Source: Albugo candida
Lineage: Eukaryota > Oomycota > Peronosporomycetes > Albuginales
Reading direction: 5' to 3'
DNA length: 64,000 nucleotides
Assembly: GCA_040437565.1 (NCBI GenBank)
Contig: JBDOQK010000033.1
Span: 124,001 to 188,000, forward strand
The stretch's first letter is position 1; each line of letters starts with the position of its first letter. The notes below the pieces were generated by a model. That model had not been told where the DNA came from and did not search any database. It was given only the letters and a program-made list of their open reading frames with translations. Shown here in pieces: positions 41,552 to 52,906 of this stretch. Made by a program: the position numbers and the translations under genes.

Positions 41552-42772
41552 TTACGCTTGAGCGGTTTGTTCGATTTGCTGGGGAGAGGAAGACGAATGG
41601 GTGACCATGATGGGAGGTTGATGAGCGGGTTTCCCAATGAGACCCAAGCGGGTAAACATATCCTGATCTTGCTCGAATTCTGGATTAGATGTGGTTAGTA
41701 GCCGATCACCAGTGAAGACGGAATTGGCACCGGCGAGGAATAAAAGTCCCTGTTCTGCTTCGGTGAATGACATACGACCAGCACTGAGTCGGACCATTGT
41801 CTTGGGCATGACGATTCGTGCGGTGGCAATAGTCCGGGCCATATCAAAAGCACTTACAGGTGGAATATCTTCTTCATACAGCGGAGTTCCAGGCACAGCT
41901 ACTAGGGCGTTCACAGGGACTGATTCAGGATGTTGCGTCATAGTCGCAAGGGTATGAAGTAAGGCGACCCGATCATGTTCCCCTTCTCCAAGCCCCAAGA
42001 TGCCCCCACAACATACAGAAATTCCAGCCTTTCGAACATTTTGCAAGGTAGCCAATCGATCGTCATAGGAGCGTGTCGTGATGATTTTCGCGTAATGCTC
42101 GCGACTTGTATCGAGGTTATGATTGTACGCTGACAAACCTGCCTCCTTGAGTGCGGTTGCCTGGTCCAAAGTCAGCATTCCTAACGTGCAGCATACTTCC
42201 ATATCGAGAGCTTTGACCTGTCGGACCATTTCCAGAACGTGTTTGAAAGCATTCTTCTTTCCGACCTCACGCCACGCTGAGCCCATGCAGAAACGCGTAC
42301 TTCCAGCATTCTTTGCACGTTTCGCCATTTCCAAAACATCTTCGACCTAGAATAAAATATGAGCTTTTTGCTTGAGAAATGGATGCAAAATCGATAGAAA
42401 ACCTTTTTTGTTGGCTCTGGCTTGACAAATGTGCGATGATGCGACGATTGAGAACAATATTTGCAGTCTTCAGTGCATCCGCCAGTTTTTATGGAGAGAA
42501 GAGTGCATTGTTGAACTTGACGAGAGTTGAAGTAGAGGCGATGTACCGTAGCTGCTTGATAAATTAATTCCAATAGTGGTTGGTGATATATGTCGCGAAC
42601 TTGTTCCAGAGACCAATCCTGTGATAACGAATAATACACACTCATGTTTGTATACTTGCGAGGTATACGTCCGACGTACCGTGCGTACGCTGGCGAATGG
42701 CTCGGAGGTCGGTTTCTGTGTTATAATGTTTCGTATTTTCATAAGAGGTGGTAGTTGCGAGCGTATGCGCAT
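41552..42772 (-). CDS. Biotin synthase, mitochondrial
   Basis: Radical-SAM enzyme inserting sulfur into dethiobiotin. Exons: first exon from 42772 (or the in-frame Met at 42742) to about 42680, then 42618-42403 and 42346-41552, with introns of about 61 and 56 nt. The first donor is ambiguous because several in-phase GT sites lie between 42619 and 42690. The leader [20 protein letters not shown] is basic and mitochondrial-like. The core holds the [4Fe-4S]-binding CTEDCKYC, then FCMGSAWRE and CCTLGML supplying the [2Fe-2S] cysteines, [32 protein letters not shown] and RLSAGR. Only the first intron boundary is unsure. It is the neighbour of the SLC44 gene on the same strand, 160 bp apart. Confidence 0.9.
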
Positions 42773-43618
42773 TTCACAGTTCAATTTCGATCCTATTTGA
42801 AGTGCTCGCAAAGACATTTGTAGAGGCATTAGCGATGTATCGAGTGCAGACAAAAAACCGGTGTGGAGTATTGATACACATATAGAACCAATGAAATGTG
42901 AAGGTCTGATACTTCTATATTTTTTATATTTTGTATCGTCATCCAATTAGCAGTGTGACGTCGAGCTGTGGCTCGAGTCATTTCCTACTCTTTCTACTAT
43001 ACAAATGGCTGAGTCGGTCGAATAGATAGTGAAATGACACTTTACCCGACTTAATATCACTTGATAATCGCTTGATGACGTGATATTCTCCCCACGGTAC
43101 TTGACTTGGTTATAAAGATGGTGTTCTTCATTCTCGAAATTGGAGTCAGAATCGTGTTTCTACGCACTCTACCACAATTATCGCTCTTTATACATTATGT
43201 CTACTTTCTCCATTCGCTTTCTTCCTCCAAGAAATGTTTGGGCTGCCTTTGAAGCTCCCACAAGCTCTATGACCATAAAAAATGATAATTCGTCTTAGAC
43301 CATCATTCCATATAGTAAACGATATGTCTGCAACACTCCTCGTTTTATATTCGGTAAATGCTCAAAGGCTGATTTCTGGAGTCGTCACACCATCTCCCAT
43401 TCGTATTCGTACACGTACCTTTTGATCTTTTATCTGTGTTTTTGTATGCTCGATGGGGCAACAGCTCTGCCTTCTTCGTACTTTGTTATTGACCAAGTAC
43501 CCACCGATCGCATCGTTAAATAGGAGTCACTATCTCCTTCCTTCATTGGCTTCTCTACATCAATGACATGCTAACTAGTGGATTTATCTAAACGGAATCC
43601 AATGAGCTAAAGGAAGCT

Positions 43619-44116
43619 TACTGATGCACTATTTCTACTCGTATTTCTCACCAGATTCGATGTGTTGGCTACTGAAAACCACATTATATGAAGATACAGC
43701 TTCAATATTAGGATTCCAGCTCAAAGCTTCGATTCAGTGTCAGTGAGTCTCGTGAGATGACTACGATACCAAAGTCACTTTATTTCTAAATTGAGATGCA
43801 CAATCTACTTGTCTCCANNNNNNNNNNNNNNNNNNNNNNNNNNNNNNNNNNNNNNNNNNNNNNNNNNNNNNNNNNNNNNNNNNNNNNNNNNNNNNNNNNN
43901 NNNNNNNNNNNNNNNNNTACTGATGCACTATTTCTACTCGTATTTCTCACCAGATTCGATGTGTTGGCTACTGAAAACCACATTATATGAAGATACAGCT
44001 TCAATATTAGGATTCCAGCTCAAAGCTTCGATTCAGTGTCAGTGAGTCTCGTGAGATGACTACGATACCAAAGTCACTTTATTTCTAAATTGAGATGCAC
44101 AATCTACTTGTCTCCA
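43619..44116. repeat. Contig-end overlap duplicated around gap 43818-43917
   Basis: Bases 43619-43817 recur as 43918-44116 (199 bp, offset 299) flanking 100 N. No gene is affected. Confidence 0.9.
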
Positions 44117-44305
44117 TGCAGCCATTTGGCAGGTTGCTTTCCTCGCGATATAGACGCAGACTTATATCCTGTGTATTCCAGCTTGAGGTAATCGATCAGG
44201 TATGTCGAAAGGATCATGAAGCCTTCCAATAAGATTCCCTTAATGAAACATTGAGCGTCGATATATCGACACGGCCAATCTTCGCTTGTTACCCTTATGA
44301 TTACT

Positions 44306-45400
44306 CGTGTTGGTAAGCTAATTGCTCACGAAATTCATTTGTTCTGGATCGGCTGTGCACTGAGAGAGCCTCCTCGACATCTGCGCCAGACCCTCGATTC
44401 GTCTTCTCTTCTTCGTGGCGTCTAGCAAGATCTTTGTTCATTACATTCCCGTCTGATGTTAACAATTCCACGGATTGTATACTCTTCTCACCGATCCATT
44501 AAAGACACGAGTACCCTAATATCACCAAAATCAGAACCAGTTATGTCTCTATCGTTATCATCTGCTCCAATATTCGCTCACTTTTACCATATTCGTCGCT
44601 TCAATCCTCCAAGTCAAACTTTTGCCTGAGGAGGTACTCTTGCGTCAAATAAAGCTTTTTGGATGATCTCTGGACTTCCGCCAGCCAAATAGTATGAAGG
44701 GAAGGATGAGAAGCACTATTGTTCAAGTCGTGAAGAATGATGAGCTGGACGCGTTGGACCAGGTCAGATACCCGGAAGCGAGGGATATGAAGCTAAAATT
44801 TCATCCACCCGACGAGAAGGAATACGCTCGGGATTTGTGCATCGTGTCGTATCGGTACTTGTGCGTCGGAAGCGATTTGGCGCTCGATTGGTTCGGATGA
44901 CATCATATCTCAGTCGTAGTGAAATCAGTGCTTCAACGTGCCATTGATGACTTTGACAGTGAAGAAGTCTGTGGGATCGGATGCTTCTTTGTTCAGATAA
45001 TGCCTCCAGAGCTACTCTCATCTTCCTTAGAAGAGACTGAGGATCAAGCAGTCACCTTTGATACTTATAGTCGTAAGTGGGCCGTATCCATAAACGTTGA
45101 GCGATGAAGTCAAGTAATCAAAGCTGTGTATAACGGTTGCCAGTAAAAGAAAATAAGAATTGAAGCTTAAGGCTGCGGTTTTTCCGTTTCTGAATCATTG
45201 ATATTTGTTGAGCAAAGTACGACATGAAATTTGTAGCACCATTTGACCTATGGATGAAGTGAAGCTCACACCACCTTTTGGAGGATCTGAATCCGGAAGG
45301 CATAGAGACGTATCTGACACTTCCCAAAGAAGCCAGCAATAGAAATGGAATTGAATTTGCACATGCTTTAGAAATGTCCATTTTTACTCCCAGGCTCAAG
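44306..45400 (-). mobile_element. Probable Ty3/gypsy retrotransposon fossil (pol remnants)
   Basis: On the minus strand, interrupted coding-like stretches occur in the order expected for a Ty3/gypsy pol: a reverse-transcriptase-like piece near 45120-45400, an integrase zinc-finger-like piece near 44590-44880 (HIPRFRVSDLVQRVQLIILHD followed by a SHPSLHT-type element) and a charged tail near 44306-44500. No long terminal repeats were found at its ends. The element is broken, with at least several breaks, and looks old. Family assignment rests on pattern memory only. Confidence 0.38.
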
Positions 45401-46456
45401 ATGTCGGGATGCGATTTGCGACTGCGGAAGAGTCAGGAAGGACGGCTATGGAGCCACCTCCTACATGACTCACTGAACGATACAGAATAGAAGTAATAAC
45501 AAGCCTCACCGACTCATTTTACGACCAAAACCCAAGCGGAATACGGAGGTCAGAGATAATATAGACGATATACTGGTACCAGCAACAAATCGAGTCCGTT
45601 GATATCGAAGTTGAGCCTGAGTCAATGGCATTTAGTTTAAAAAACAACGAATGCGCTTGGACTAAGCATAGTGAAACCTTGCACTTCTATGTGACATTGT
45701 GACGGAGGATAAAGTATAATAATTCAAAAGCCAACGGAGCCGATTTTCTAACCCATTCATTCCCGATTCGAGGATATTCAGACCCAATTTCAAGGTCGGA
45801 TACCATTCCAAAAGCGTGATGATGAGACGATGATGAAACCGGGGCTGTTAAACAAAGGATTTGCGATAGATGACGAAATGTGGAGAAAGCTTGCAATTAG
45901 TGACGAAACCAAAGCATACGATCTGATAGCGGAGGCTTCTTATAAGCTGTAAGTGCTGATGAAACCATCACGTGATACATATTACCTCCTCAGATCATTT
46001 TTCCGTATAAACGATCAAGCCATTTGGATCCCAGCACTGCGGGCTACGATGGTACTTACTCCCACAGTATCCACGCAGCAAACATTACAAAGTGTTGTTG
46101 CTTCCAGTTTCTAACAATCTATCCATCTATTTACTTGTTGCCGGGCTCAATGTATTTTTTATATAACTGCAGCACTGAATCTGTTTTCATTTCGTAATTG
46201 AGAACGACATATGTGTTCCTCTTATTGCGGAAATTCAACGCAAAATGCATTAGCATTCTTCCATTCCGACATCGTACCAATTGTCAACTCACAGAAGTCC
46301 CCACGACCCGTTCAGAAGCCTCGAACAGATGTCTTCACGACGCTATGCGTCCGAACCAATTAACACTGTATTTGGCTATTCCATCCCTGCGCTTGCTTCT
46401 TCAATTGCATAAGAATTCAGTCAATTTACTCTGACTATTTATTAGCTTTCCGGAAT

Positions 46457-46604
46457 CCGGAAAAATTCACGAGAGAACGGNNNNNNNNNNNNNNNNNNNN
46501 NNNNNNNNNNNNNNNNNNNNNNNNNNNNNNNNNNNNNNNNNNNNNNNNNNNNNNNNNNNNNNNNNNNNNNNNNNNNNNNNCCGGAAAAATTCACGAGAGA
46601 ACGG
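46457..46604. repeat. 24-bp contig-end overlap around gap 46481-46580
   Basis: The 24 bases at 46457-46480 are identical to 46581-46604 across 100 N, consistent with an unmerged overlap. Confidence 0.85.
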
Positions 46605-46856
46605 TACACTTTCATGTTACCGCGACGTTTGAGTTTACAAAAGTCAGTTAATTCCGTATCCTCGCGCTCTTTCCTTTTCACAAAAGTTGAAGCTGTGCAA
46701 GCAAACAGAGATCACTCGTAACACCGCATACAGTTGTTTTGATACGCACAATACTATCGTTGTGTTAGATAGCAAGTACCACTAAACGTACGACAATAAT
46801 TCTCTAAATCTATCGCAAAGAAAATCGATAGATATAAGAGACAGCTCGACTTACGA

Positions 46857-48973
46857 ATGAATAGCTTTCAAGATCGCGAGTCGGTATACCCGCAAGTTGA
46901 TCCGTCTAAAGCGCTCTTCGACGATGACACAGTGATGATGGATAACTTTCACGATCAAATTGTGATGCGTTCCGCTTCGGTCATTTATACAAATCAAAAG
47001 CGCGAGAATTCATTCGATTCCACTGTCATAACAAATTGCACGCAAAGCGCTTGTTCAGAGTTTCCATCTGTGCAATTCACAATGGAAAACAAGAAAAATA
47101 ACTTTCAATCACTCGCCGATGACTTCCCATTGTCAGTACTTCCTTACTCCCACGCAATCGGACAGCAAAGTCGTTCAGTGAAATCGAGAGATATGTATTC
47201 CTCTTCGTACCCTCAAAGCGGGCCATTCGTACCGATATTTGATGCGAATAAGATACCGACTACTCAGCAGAGATGTAATCTGACGGAACGTACGAGCACT
47301 TTTGTGGATGAGAAGTTGTACGATCCGGAGGCTACTGTTCGTCAAAGAGCAGAATCCGAGCTCACAAAGTCGACAGCAGTGGATTTCACGGCATTGGATT
47401 GTAAGAATGAAATGACAGAAATCAACGATCTCCAAGAACAGATAATGCATCGAAAGACTCAGTATCGACTTGATTTGGATCGATGGCAAATGGAAGAGAT
47501 GCAAGTTCGTCCGCAGTTGTTATGTATCCTTTCATTGTATCGATATGTTGATTGTAGCAAATACAACGCGAATTAGTGCAACATTCACGAGAGCGGTATC
47601 ACAAACTCAAGAAGAATGAGAATCAGTGGGGATGTCTATTCGATCGAGATGGGTGAGTCGCTATGTCACCATGTCGAGAGAGTCATCTAATCTTCGGAGT
47701 AGAGTTGTTTGCTTTCGTCCGGGAGAACGGCGTCATGCGATATTGTCCGAGCAGCGGTTTCATCAAGTCAATCTCCGCAAGGTACCGCGATCTTCGAATC
47801 AGTATGTCGTCAATCCTTTACAGAAACGGGTTGTAGGCTTTACAGCGTGGTGGGGATGCAAGCTGGTTTCAAAGACGAATGGGCGAATGTCAAAACGTAT
47901 ACCAGGACTTCATGGTGCGTTACTATCCTAATTGAGCGCGTCGTGACTCAGCCCTATTAGTATGAAGAGGCTCGACATAAACAAGCACTGGCGCTCGCTC
48001 GGCTCGAGATAGGTAACAACGATCCAATTCTTTACGCAGATGGAAGCCATGTCCTGAACTGAAGGACTATGTCAGACTCTGTCTTTAGTGCTTTTCCAAT
48101 CCTCGGAAATCGATTCATCTTGATCCAACTGCTTGGAAAAGGAGGAAATGGAGAAGTTTGGGACGTTCTCGATTATGCGAACAATAAGTGTCGCTGTGCT
48201 CTCAAAATCTCATCGTTATTTGATCACGCACAAAAAGAACATCGAACGCACAGAGTGAGCCGAGTTGTCTCCATACAATTCGATTCGCTCTTATTTTGGT
48301 TTCAAAATAGGAATTGGACCACGAGAATATCGTGAATGTTGGTAGCTCGATATATTGCATAGAATTCAATCAAAAGCTTTTTGCTGCATTCACAATCGAT
48401 TTGGTGGATATGGATTTGCATCGGCTTATTGATTTGCGGGGAAAGCTTGACGAAGTCACTGCGCTTACGATTCTTCTCGCTCTCTTGAAGGCGTTGGCGT
48501 ATCTCCACGGACAAAGGGGTATCGCCCATTACGACCTGAAACCATCCAACATCCTGATCAATGAGAAGATGCAAGTCAAGCTGACGGATTTCGATTTGGC
48601 GAGAAACGTTCACACAAAGATTTCTTCTCATCATGAGGGTACCCTCAAGTATCTTCCTCCAGAGACGTTCACCGACCCTCACGGAACAGCAGAAAAAGCA
48701 GATATTTGGATGGTTGGCGTCATCTTTCACATGATGCTGTCAGGCAAGCATCCACTGTACTGTGATAAAGTCACACTCAAAGAGATTCGATGTATCGCTT
48801 CCCGCTACAGCGATACTGTTTGCCCGTTGGCTCAGGATGCTTCCTCACAGCTTTCCGATTTGTCGAAATGGATTTTATCAGAATGTTTGCGGGCAGAGCC
48901 AACGTATCGTCCAACAGCTCAACAATTGTTACAAGTACTTTTGTATGCACACAATCAAGCTAGTTCTTTTTAG
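46857..48973 (+). CDS. Tousled-like Ser/Thr protein kinase
   Basis: Seven exons (46857-47504, 47558-47652, 47703-47781, 47837-47914, 47961-48012, 48076-48254, 48311-48973) with introns of 46-63 nt encode 597 residues. TLKs phosphorylate the histone chaperone Asf1 and act in chromatin replication. The N-terminal 200 residues are polar. A helical, coiled-coil-prone region follows (QIQRELVQHSRERYHKLKK; EEARHKQALALARLEI). The kinase domain starts at NRFILIQLLGKGGNGEVWDV and has the ATP-site Lys in CALKIS, the helix C Glu in KEHRTHRELDHENIV, HYDLKPSN, GTLKYLPPE and DIWMVGVIFHMML. The HYDLKPxN and YLPPE variants are typical of TLKs. The metal-binding DFG is DFD here (48587-48595). The splice into GKGGNGEV was chosen by phase. 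Confident for the kinase; the middle exons less so. Confidence 0.84.
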
Positions 48974-49488
48974 GGTCACNNNNNNNNNNNNNNNNNNNNN
49001 NNNNNNNNNNNNNNNNNNNNNNNNNNNNNNNNNNNNNNNNNNNNNNNNNNNNNNNNNNNNNNNNNNNNNNNNNNNNNNNTGCGTGACGGTAATATAAGTA
49101 TTATGTATACTAAGGTTGAAATTGTAATAAACATATTAGTATCGAGGATCCACAGAGCGCGCCCAATTCTAGAAAGGAGTGATTCAGCATAAGGAAATGG
49201 TCTCGAAGTGTACCACCTTGTAATCTGGATTGTACTTAAATTGGGAAGTATCCAGGAACAAAAGATCAGCCAAGAATATCATGCTCAGGAAGATGACCAG
49301 TGTAGCCTGTCAAGGAGATTGATACAGTTTTTTAGTGAAAAGATCTTTCACGTACCCAAAGGATCCATGCATCCGACGCAAACGCCACGAACGTGAAGAA
49401 TAAAAGCAAAAATATCTGCAATCGGTGATGCATTTTTGAATTTTGTTTCCGACGATTCAAGTTCTTTTATTATCCAATCAAATGTGAT
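48974..49488. other. Intergenic region with gap 48980-49079
   Basis: A 100-N gap begins six bases after the kinase stop and its flanks do not repeat. The following 400 bp contain no supportable gene. Confidence 0.55.
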
Positions 49489-50136
49489 CTAATCTACGAC
49501 GTTTGATTGAGCGAAAAAAGATCGTTGAGCTTGCATTAGAAATTCATTCGATATTGCAAACTTTTCCTGCGAAGCTCTTAATTCTTTATACAACTGCTCG
49601 GAAACAACGCCACGGCTAAGATCATCAGCCATCACTTCAACAGATCGAGAACTCACGACTCCTTTCATATTCAGTCTACTCTGTGTCAGTTTTGGTGAGA
49701 TTACTTGTGACTTTCTCGGGGGAATTGGAGTCTGATAGCAAGCCGACATGGTTCTCCAATTTGATTGGTGAGAACTCCTCAGCGGTTTTTCTACTTTCGC
49801 TACCATCATTCCAACCTGCTTTGGTGCAATTGGGTAAAGTTGCTGCCGTTCGCTTTTATCATTTGTGCAATGTTGCAGTTTTTTCGCACAGTCAAAGGCT
49901 TCCTGCAGAAGCAAGGAATCGATTGAGACGGATTCGCATGCATCAGGACGTCTTTGTGGCAGTAGTGGGAGAGTCTTGACTTGTTTTTTTTCAAATTCCG
50001 GTCGTCTCTGATACATTGACAGATTCGGTGCAGGTGTTTTGAGAAAATTCTCTACCTCACTCCATATATCCCCATCATTATTCGTATTTCTGTTTTTGTC
50101 AGATTTTAGCTTGGAATTAGGTACAGGCGAACTCAT
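49489..50136 (-). CDS. Unknown polar protein
   Basis: The minus-strand frame is open to 50223, but the Met at 50136 (MSSPVPNSKLKSDKNRN) is the likelier start, giving 215 residues and avoiding overlap with ARV1, which ends at 50201. The sequence is polar and Ser/Gln/Lys-rich with a predicted acidic helix near WSEVENFLKTP and a helical C-terminus (SEQLYKELRASQEKFAISNEF). There is no signal peptide, membrane segment or known motif. I do not recognise it. Codons look normal for the window, and the long clean frame supports a real gene. Confidence 0.55.
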   Translation of the reverse strand: MSSPVPNSKLKSDKNRNTNNDGDIWSEVENFLKTPAPNLSMYQRRPEFEKKQVKTLPLLPQRRPDACESVSIDSLLLQEAFDCAKKLQHCTNDKSERQQLYPIAPKQVGMMVAKVEKPLRSSHQSNWRTMSACYQTPIPPRKSQVISPKLTQSRLNMKGVVSSRSVEVMADDLSRGVVSEQLYKELRASQEKFAISNEFLMQAQRSFFAQSNVVD

Positions 50137-50200
50137 ATTGCGATGTGATAGCGCAACTCCTGCTATAAATGGCTGAAGAGGTCTAATTATATACTTTATA

Positions 50201-51144
50201 TTATACAAGCACATAAAAGACAATCGGATTTCCGAGCCAACACAGTAAAAGCTGGACCAGTGCTCGAGCCACTAATCCCGATACAACAATGACAGCTGCT
50301 TCTACTGTACTCTGTCGAGCGTTCGTCATTCTTGCCGTTGCATTTTCATCTGTTCTTTTTTCTAAAAAAAGCCGTAGAGCCAAAACATTAGCGCAAAACA
50401 CAATACCACCCATTACATGGAAAAACGTCCAATGATATTCCCAGATCACGCTTAGTACTGCAATTATTTTCCCAAAGCACGATAGACACCAAGTACCAAT
50501 AAATTGGACCCAAAATTCAATATCCCAGCAATGAGCTCCTTTTACATTCTTTAGACGACGACGCTGCCACTGGAGCTTCCACGGATCCCAAAGTATCACG
50601 GAAGCCATTGTCATGACGCAAGAAAGATTCTCCAAAAATGCCATAATAATTAGTTGGATAGAAAATTGACTTAGGCGAAATCCTGACAGAAGCTGTTGTT
50701 TTGAGCCAAGTGCGAGAGAAAAACCAAATGTTGGAGTGGTTTCATGAACTTCTGATTCATTGCTGGAGTTTACACGGATACCTCGCTGACAATCGAGCAA
50801 GTATGCCTTCACATTCATGTCCAGCATCACGAGAACAAGGAACATCCGCCATACCGTTTTCTATGATAGAATAACACAATGTTACGTAAAAAACAGCAGA
50901 GAAAAACATTATTTTTGCGCACTAGACTGAATGGTGTGGAACGATTATATAAAACGTGGCGATAAACTTGATGTTTGAAGAGCATGAGGTCCAAAAACAA
51001 CAGGAAGGGTTCATACTCGACATATTTATCGCATATCTGATTACAGTGTTCGCAGATGCATAAATGAATATTCTTATCGCCGCCACCGTAATCCCGCACT
51101 AATAACGGCACAGAAGCACCGCATTCGACACATACGAATCCCAT
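50201..51144 (-). CDS. ARV1: ARV1-like ER lipid-homeostasis protein
   Basis: Exons 51144-50908 and 50860-50201 with a 47-nt intron give 298 residues. ARV1 is an ER membrane protein linked to sterol traffic and GPI-anchor synthesis. The ARV1 homology domain is clear: a zinc-binding FVCVECGASVPLL then CICEHCNQICDKYVEYEPF, and LLFLDLMLFKHQVYRHVLYN. The splice joins RKNN to KTVWRMFLVLVMLDM, matching the family order. Four or more hydrophobic segments follow. It is divergent from the NIPA-like gene, with start codons 76 bp apart, so the two probably share a promoter region. Confidence 0.9.
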
Positions 51145-51220
51145 TTTAATGTTTATTCCGAATGTAGTGAACTTTAGTGTGTCACGAATTCGCTGTGGAA
51201 TCTTTTTTTGCTACGAGTTT
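51145..51220. promoter_or_regulatory. Short divergent promoter between ARV1 and NIPA-like gene
   Basis: Only 76 bp separate the ATG of ARV1 (51144, minus) from the preferred ATG of the NIPA-like gene (51221, plus). Both core promoters must lie here or within the first codons. No specific box was identified. Confidence 0.4.
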
Positions 51221-52537
51221 ATGACGTTTGCTGCATGGCCTTTGGGTCTAATTCTGTCGGCATGCTCGAGCATCTTTGGAATCATGGGAAAACTACTGCT
51301 GAAGCTAGCCCATAATCAACGTGAATTTGAAGAGTACGAAAAAGAAACGAATCAAACAAATCAAAAAGTGAAACCAAAATGGGTGCATTCGAACGGATGG
51401 TGTGTCTACTTTTGCGCTGGTCTATTCGCAATGCTAGTATTAAATCCTTTGCTCGCTTCTTTGGCGTATTGCTTTGCTTCTCAATCTCTGCTTGCTCCAA
51501 TGGGAGGGCTGACAATAGGGTGGAACACCTTGCTAGGTCCTTTAGTTCTCCCACACGAACAACTTGCGAAAAATGATTTTGCTGGAGCGTTTCTTATTTT
51601 TTCGGGCTGTATATTAGTTGGATTCTCTGGAACGCATAGTACGGTAAATATACCCATAAATGAGATGGGCTCAAGGTTTCAAAGCCTTCCGTTTGTTCTA
51701 TATATCGTGCTGGCTGTTATTTTTCTAGCTTTTTTGGTGTACAATGCTCGTGGCCCATTATGGAAAGATAACACTCTTGTAATCCCTGATCGGGAAACGG
51801 TGTTAGCAGCCGCAGATTCGCCTCAAGTCGAGCGCGATGTCAATTTGGAAAGCACGCGAAGCGAAAAGACGACCGATGCAGACGGTGGATCTTTGGAAGA
51901 ATCAAGTACACCGCTATTAACTCACCCGCGGAAGACTTTGGAATTTTCGAAACCCTCACGAATCTGTATGAGCATTTTATCAGGCGTTGTGAGCGGCCAG
52001 TTATTTTTTTTGGCGGCTTTGATGCAACTGCTTCACGATGAAAGCGGATATCATATTTGGCATTTTCCAGTCACTTACGTTTGCCTCATTGGCTCAATTG
52101 TCGGAGCCTTAACTGGTCTATATCTGCTTAATGTAGCCTTGCAGGTGGATGATGCAGTGATGGTTATATACCTCTACGAAGCTAGCTACATTCTCGCTGG
52201 AGCCATCTCGGGTTTATGTTTTTTTCAAGATATGAAGCATATGCCAACATGGCACTACATCGTCTACTCATTTAGTTTATGTCTCATCATGTGCGGTATT
52301 TATGTCGTCGCACAACGCAAAGATCAAGACCAGGAAGACGGAAGCTTTCTACTCCCGCTTCTCGTCGCACCTGCCGCGGTACAAGCTCATCCATCTTCTC
52401 GAGTTCTTTTTCGGAGAACTTCATCGTACCATATTAACCGTCATTCAGCTTCTCCGCGTCATCAGCTTTGTCGTAAAAACTATAAGGCTGATACTTTGCG
52501 TCGAAAGTCATTTCCATACGCAACGGTGCAACTTTAA
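51221..52537 (+). CDS. NIPA-like magnesium transporter family protein (DMT fold)
   Basis: Preferred start at 51221, giving 438 residues; the frame is open to an upstream Met at 51149, just five bases from the ARV1 start codon, which is less likely. About nine hydrophobic segments have the NIPA/DUF803 pattern: WPLGLILSACSSIFGIMGK, LLASLAYCFASQSLLAPMGG, TLLGPLVL, FSGCILVGFSG, then a long polar loop (about residues 190-250), SGVVSGQLFFLAALMQLL, GLYLLNVALQVDDAVMVIYLYEA, ILAGAISGLCFFQDM and CLIMCGIYVVA. NIPA proteins conduct Mg2+ at plasma and endosomal membranes. The C-terminal 60 residues are cytosolic and basic. The 3' half is repeated at 53790-54368 because of a contig overlap. Confidence 0.82.
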   Translation: MTFAAWPLGLILSACSSIFGIMGKLLLKLAHNQREFEEYEKETNQTNQKVKPKWVHSNGWCVYFCAGLFAMLVLNPLLASLAYCFASQSLLAPMGGLTIGWNTLLGPLVLPHEQLAKNDFAGAFLIFSGCILVGFSGTHSTVNIPINEMGSRFQSLPFVLYIVLAVIFLAFLVYNARGPLWKDNTLVIPDRETVLAAADSPQVERDVNLESTRSEKTTDADGGSLEESSTPLLTHPRKTLEFSKPSRICMSILSGVVSGQLFFLAALMQLLHDESGYHIWHFPVTYVCLIGSIVGALTGLYLLNVALQVDDAVMVIYLYEASYILAGAISGLCFFQDMKHMPTWHYIVYSFSLCLIMCGIYVVAQRKDQDQEDGSFLLPLLVAPAAVQAHPSSRVLFRRTSSYHINRHSASPRHQLCRKNYKADTLRRKSFPYATVQL

Positions 52538-52575
52538 CGTGTTCGTAACATTGAACACTTAACAAATAACATTTA

Positions 52576-52906
52576 TCAGTCATCATAACTAGCAACTTGA
52601 TCGTATTGGTAGCCTTTCCAACCGCGAAAGCTGCCATAAAGCTGGAAAGTGGCATATGAGCCAGGAATAAAAGCTACAGAGAGCATCAGCTCACAATGAC
52701 AGAGAGCATCAGCTCACAATGAATCGTTATTTGAAATAAAGCGTACCAATCAATCCAAGCATAAAAATTGACAAACCGCGCCGCTCTTCGTCTAATCCGA
52801 TGACTGTGCTTACATAGATTAGCACAGAGCCGACGGTGAACAAAGCAGCTGCGGCCAGGCCAGTCCGGATAGGAAATTTACGTCTCCGATTGTAGTAGCT
52901 GGACAT
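52576..52906 (-). CDS. TMEM230-like small membrane protein
   Basis: Exons 52906-52747 and 52673-52576 with a 73-nt intron encode 85 residues. TMEM230 is a two-helix protein of secretory and recycling vesicles. The sequence shows a basic RRRKFPIRTG start, helix 1 (LAAAALFTVGSVLIYVSTVIGL), helix 2 (LSIFMLGLIAFIPGSY, across the splice) and the conserved tail YGSFRGWKGYQYDQV-SYDD, which matches the YASKGYRGYSYDDIPDFDD ending of animal TMEM230. Skipping the intron would end the protein after 59 residues without that tail, so the splice is well supported. It is convergent with the NIPA-like gene, with stop codons 38 bp apart. Confidence 0.85.
52677..52722. repeat. 23-bp tandem duplication inside the TMEM230 intron
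   Basis: The 23-bp unit with core gagcatcagctcacaatga is present twice in direct tandem. Removing one unit would shorten the 73-nt intron to 50 nt, the usual size in this window. A second image of it lies in the duplicated contig end at 54508-54553. Confidence 0.9.

Larger units (their letters stand above)
42773..46856. other. Gene-poor region with decayed element and two gaps
   Basis: About 4 kb with no intact gene found. It contains the probable Ty3/gypsy remains (44306-45400), the duplicated contig ends at 43619-44116 and 46457-46604, and many short open frames lacking support. The right end (46605-46856) should hold the promoter of the Tousled-like kinase. Confidence 0.55.

Noticed and set aside
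44694-45490. Plus-strand ORFs of 62-70 codons as genes
   Set aside because: They lie antisense to the interrupted minus-strand pol-like stretches and carry no recognisable motif.
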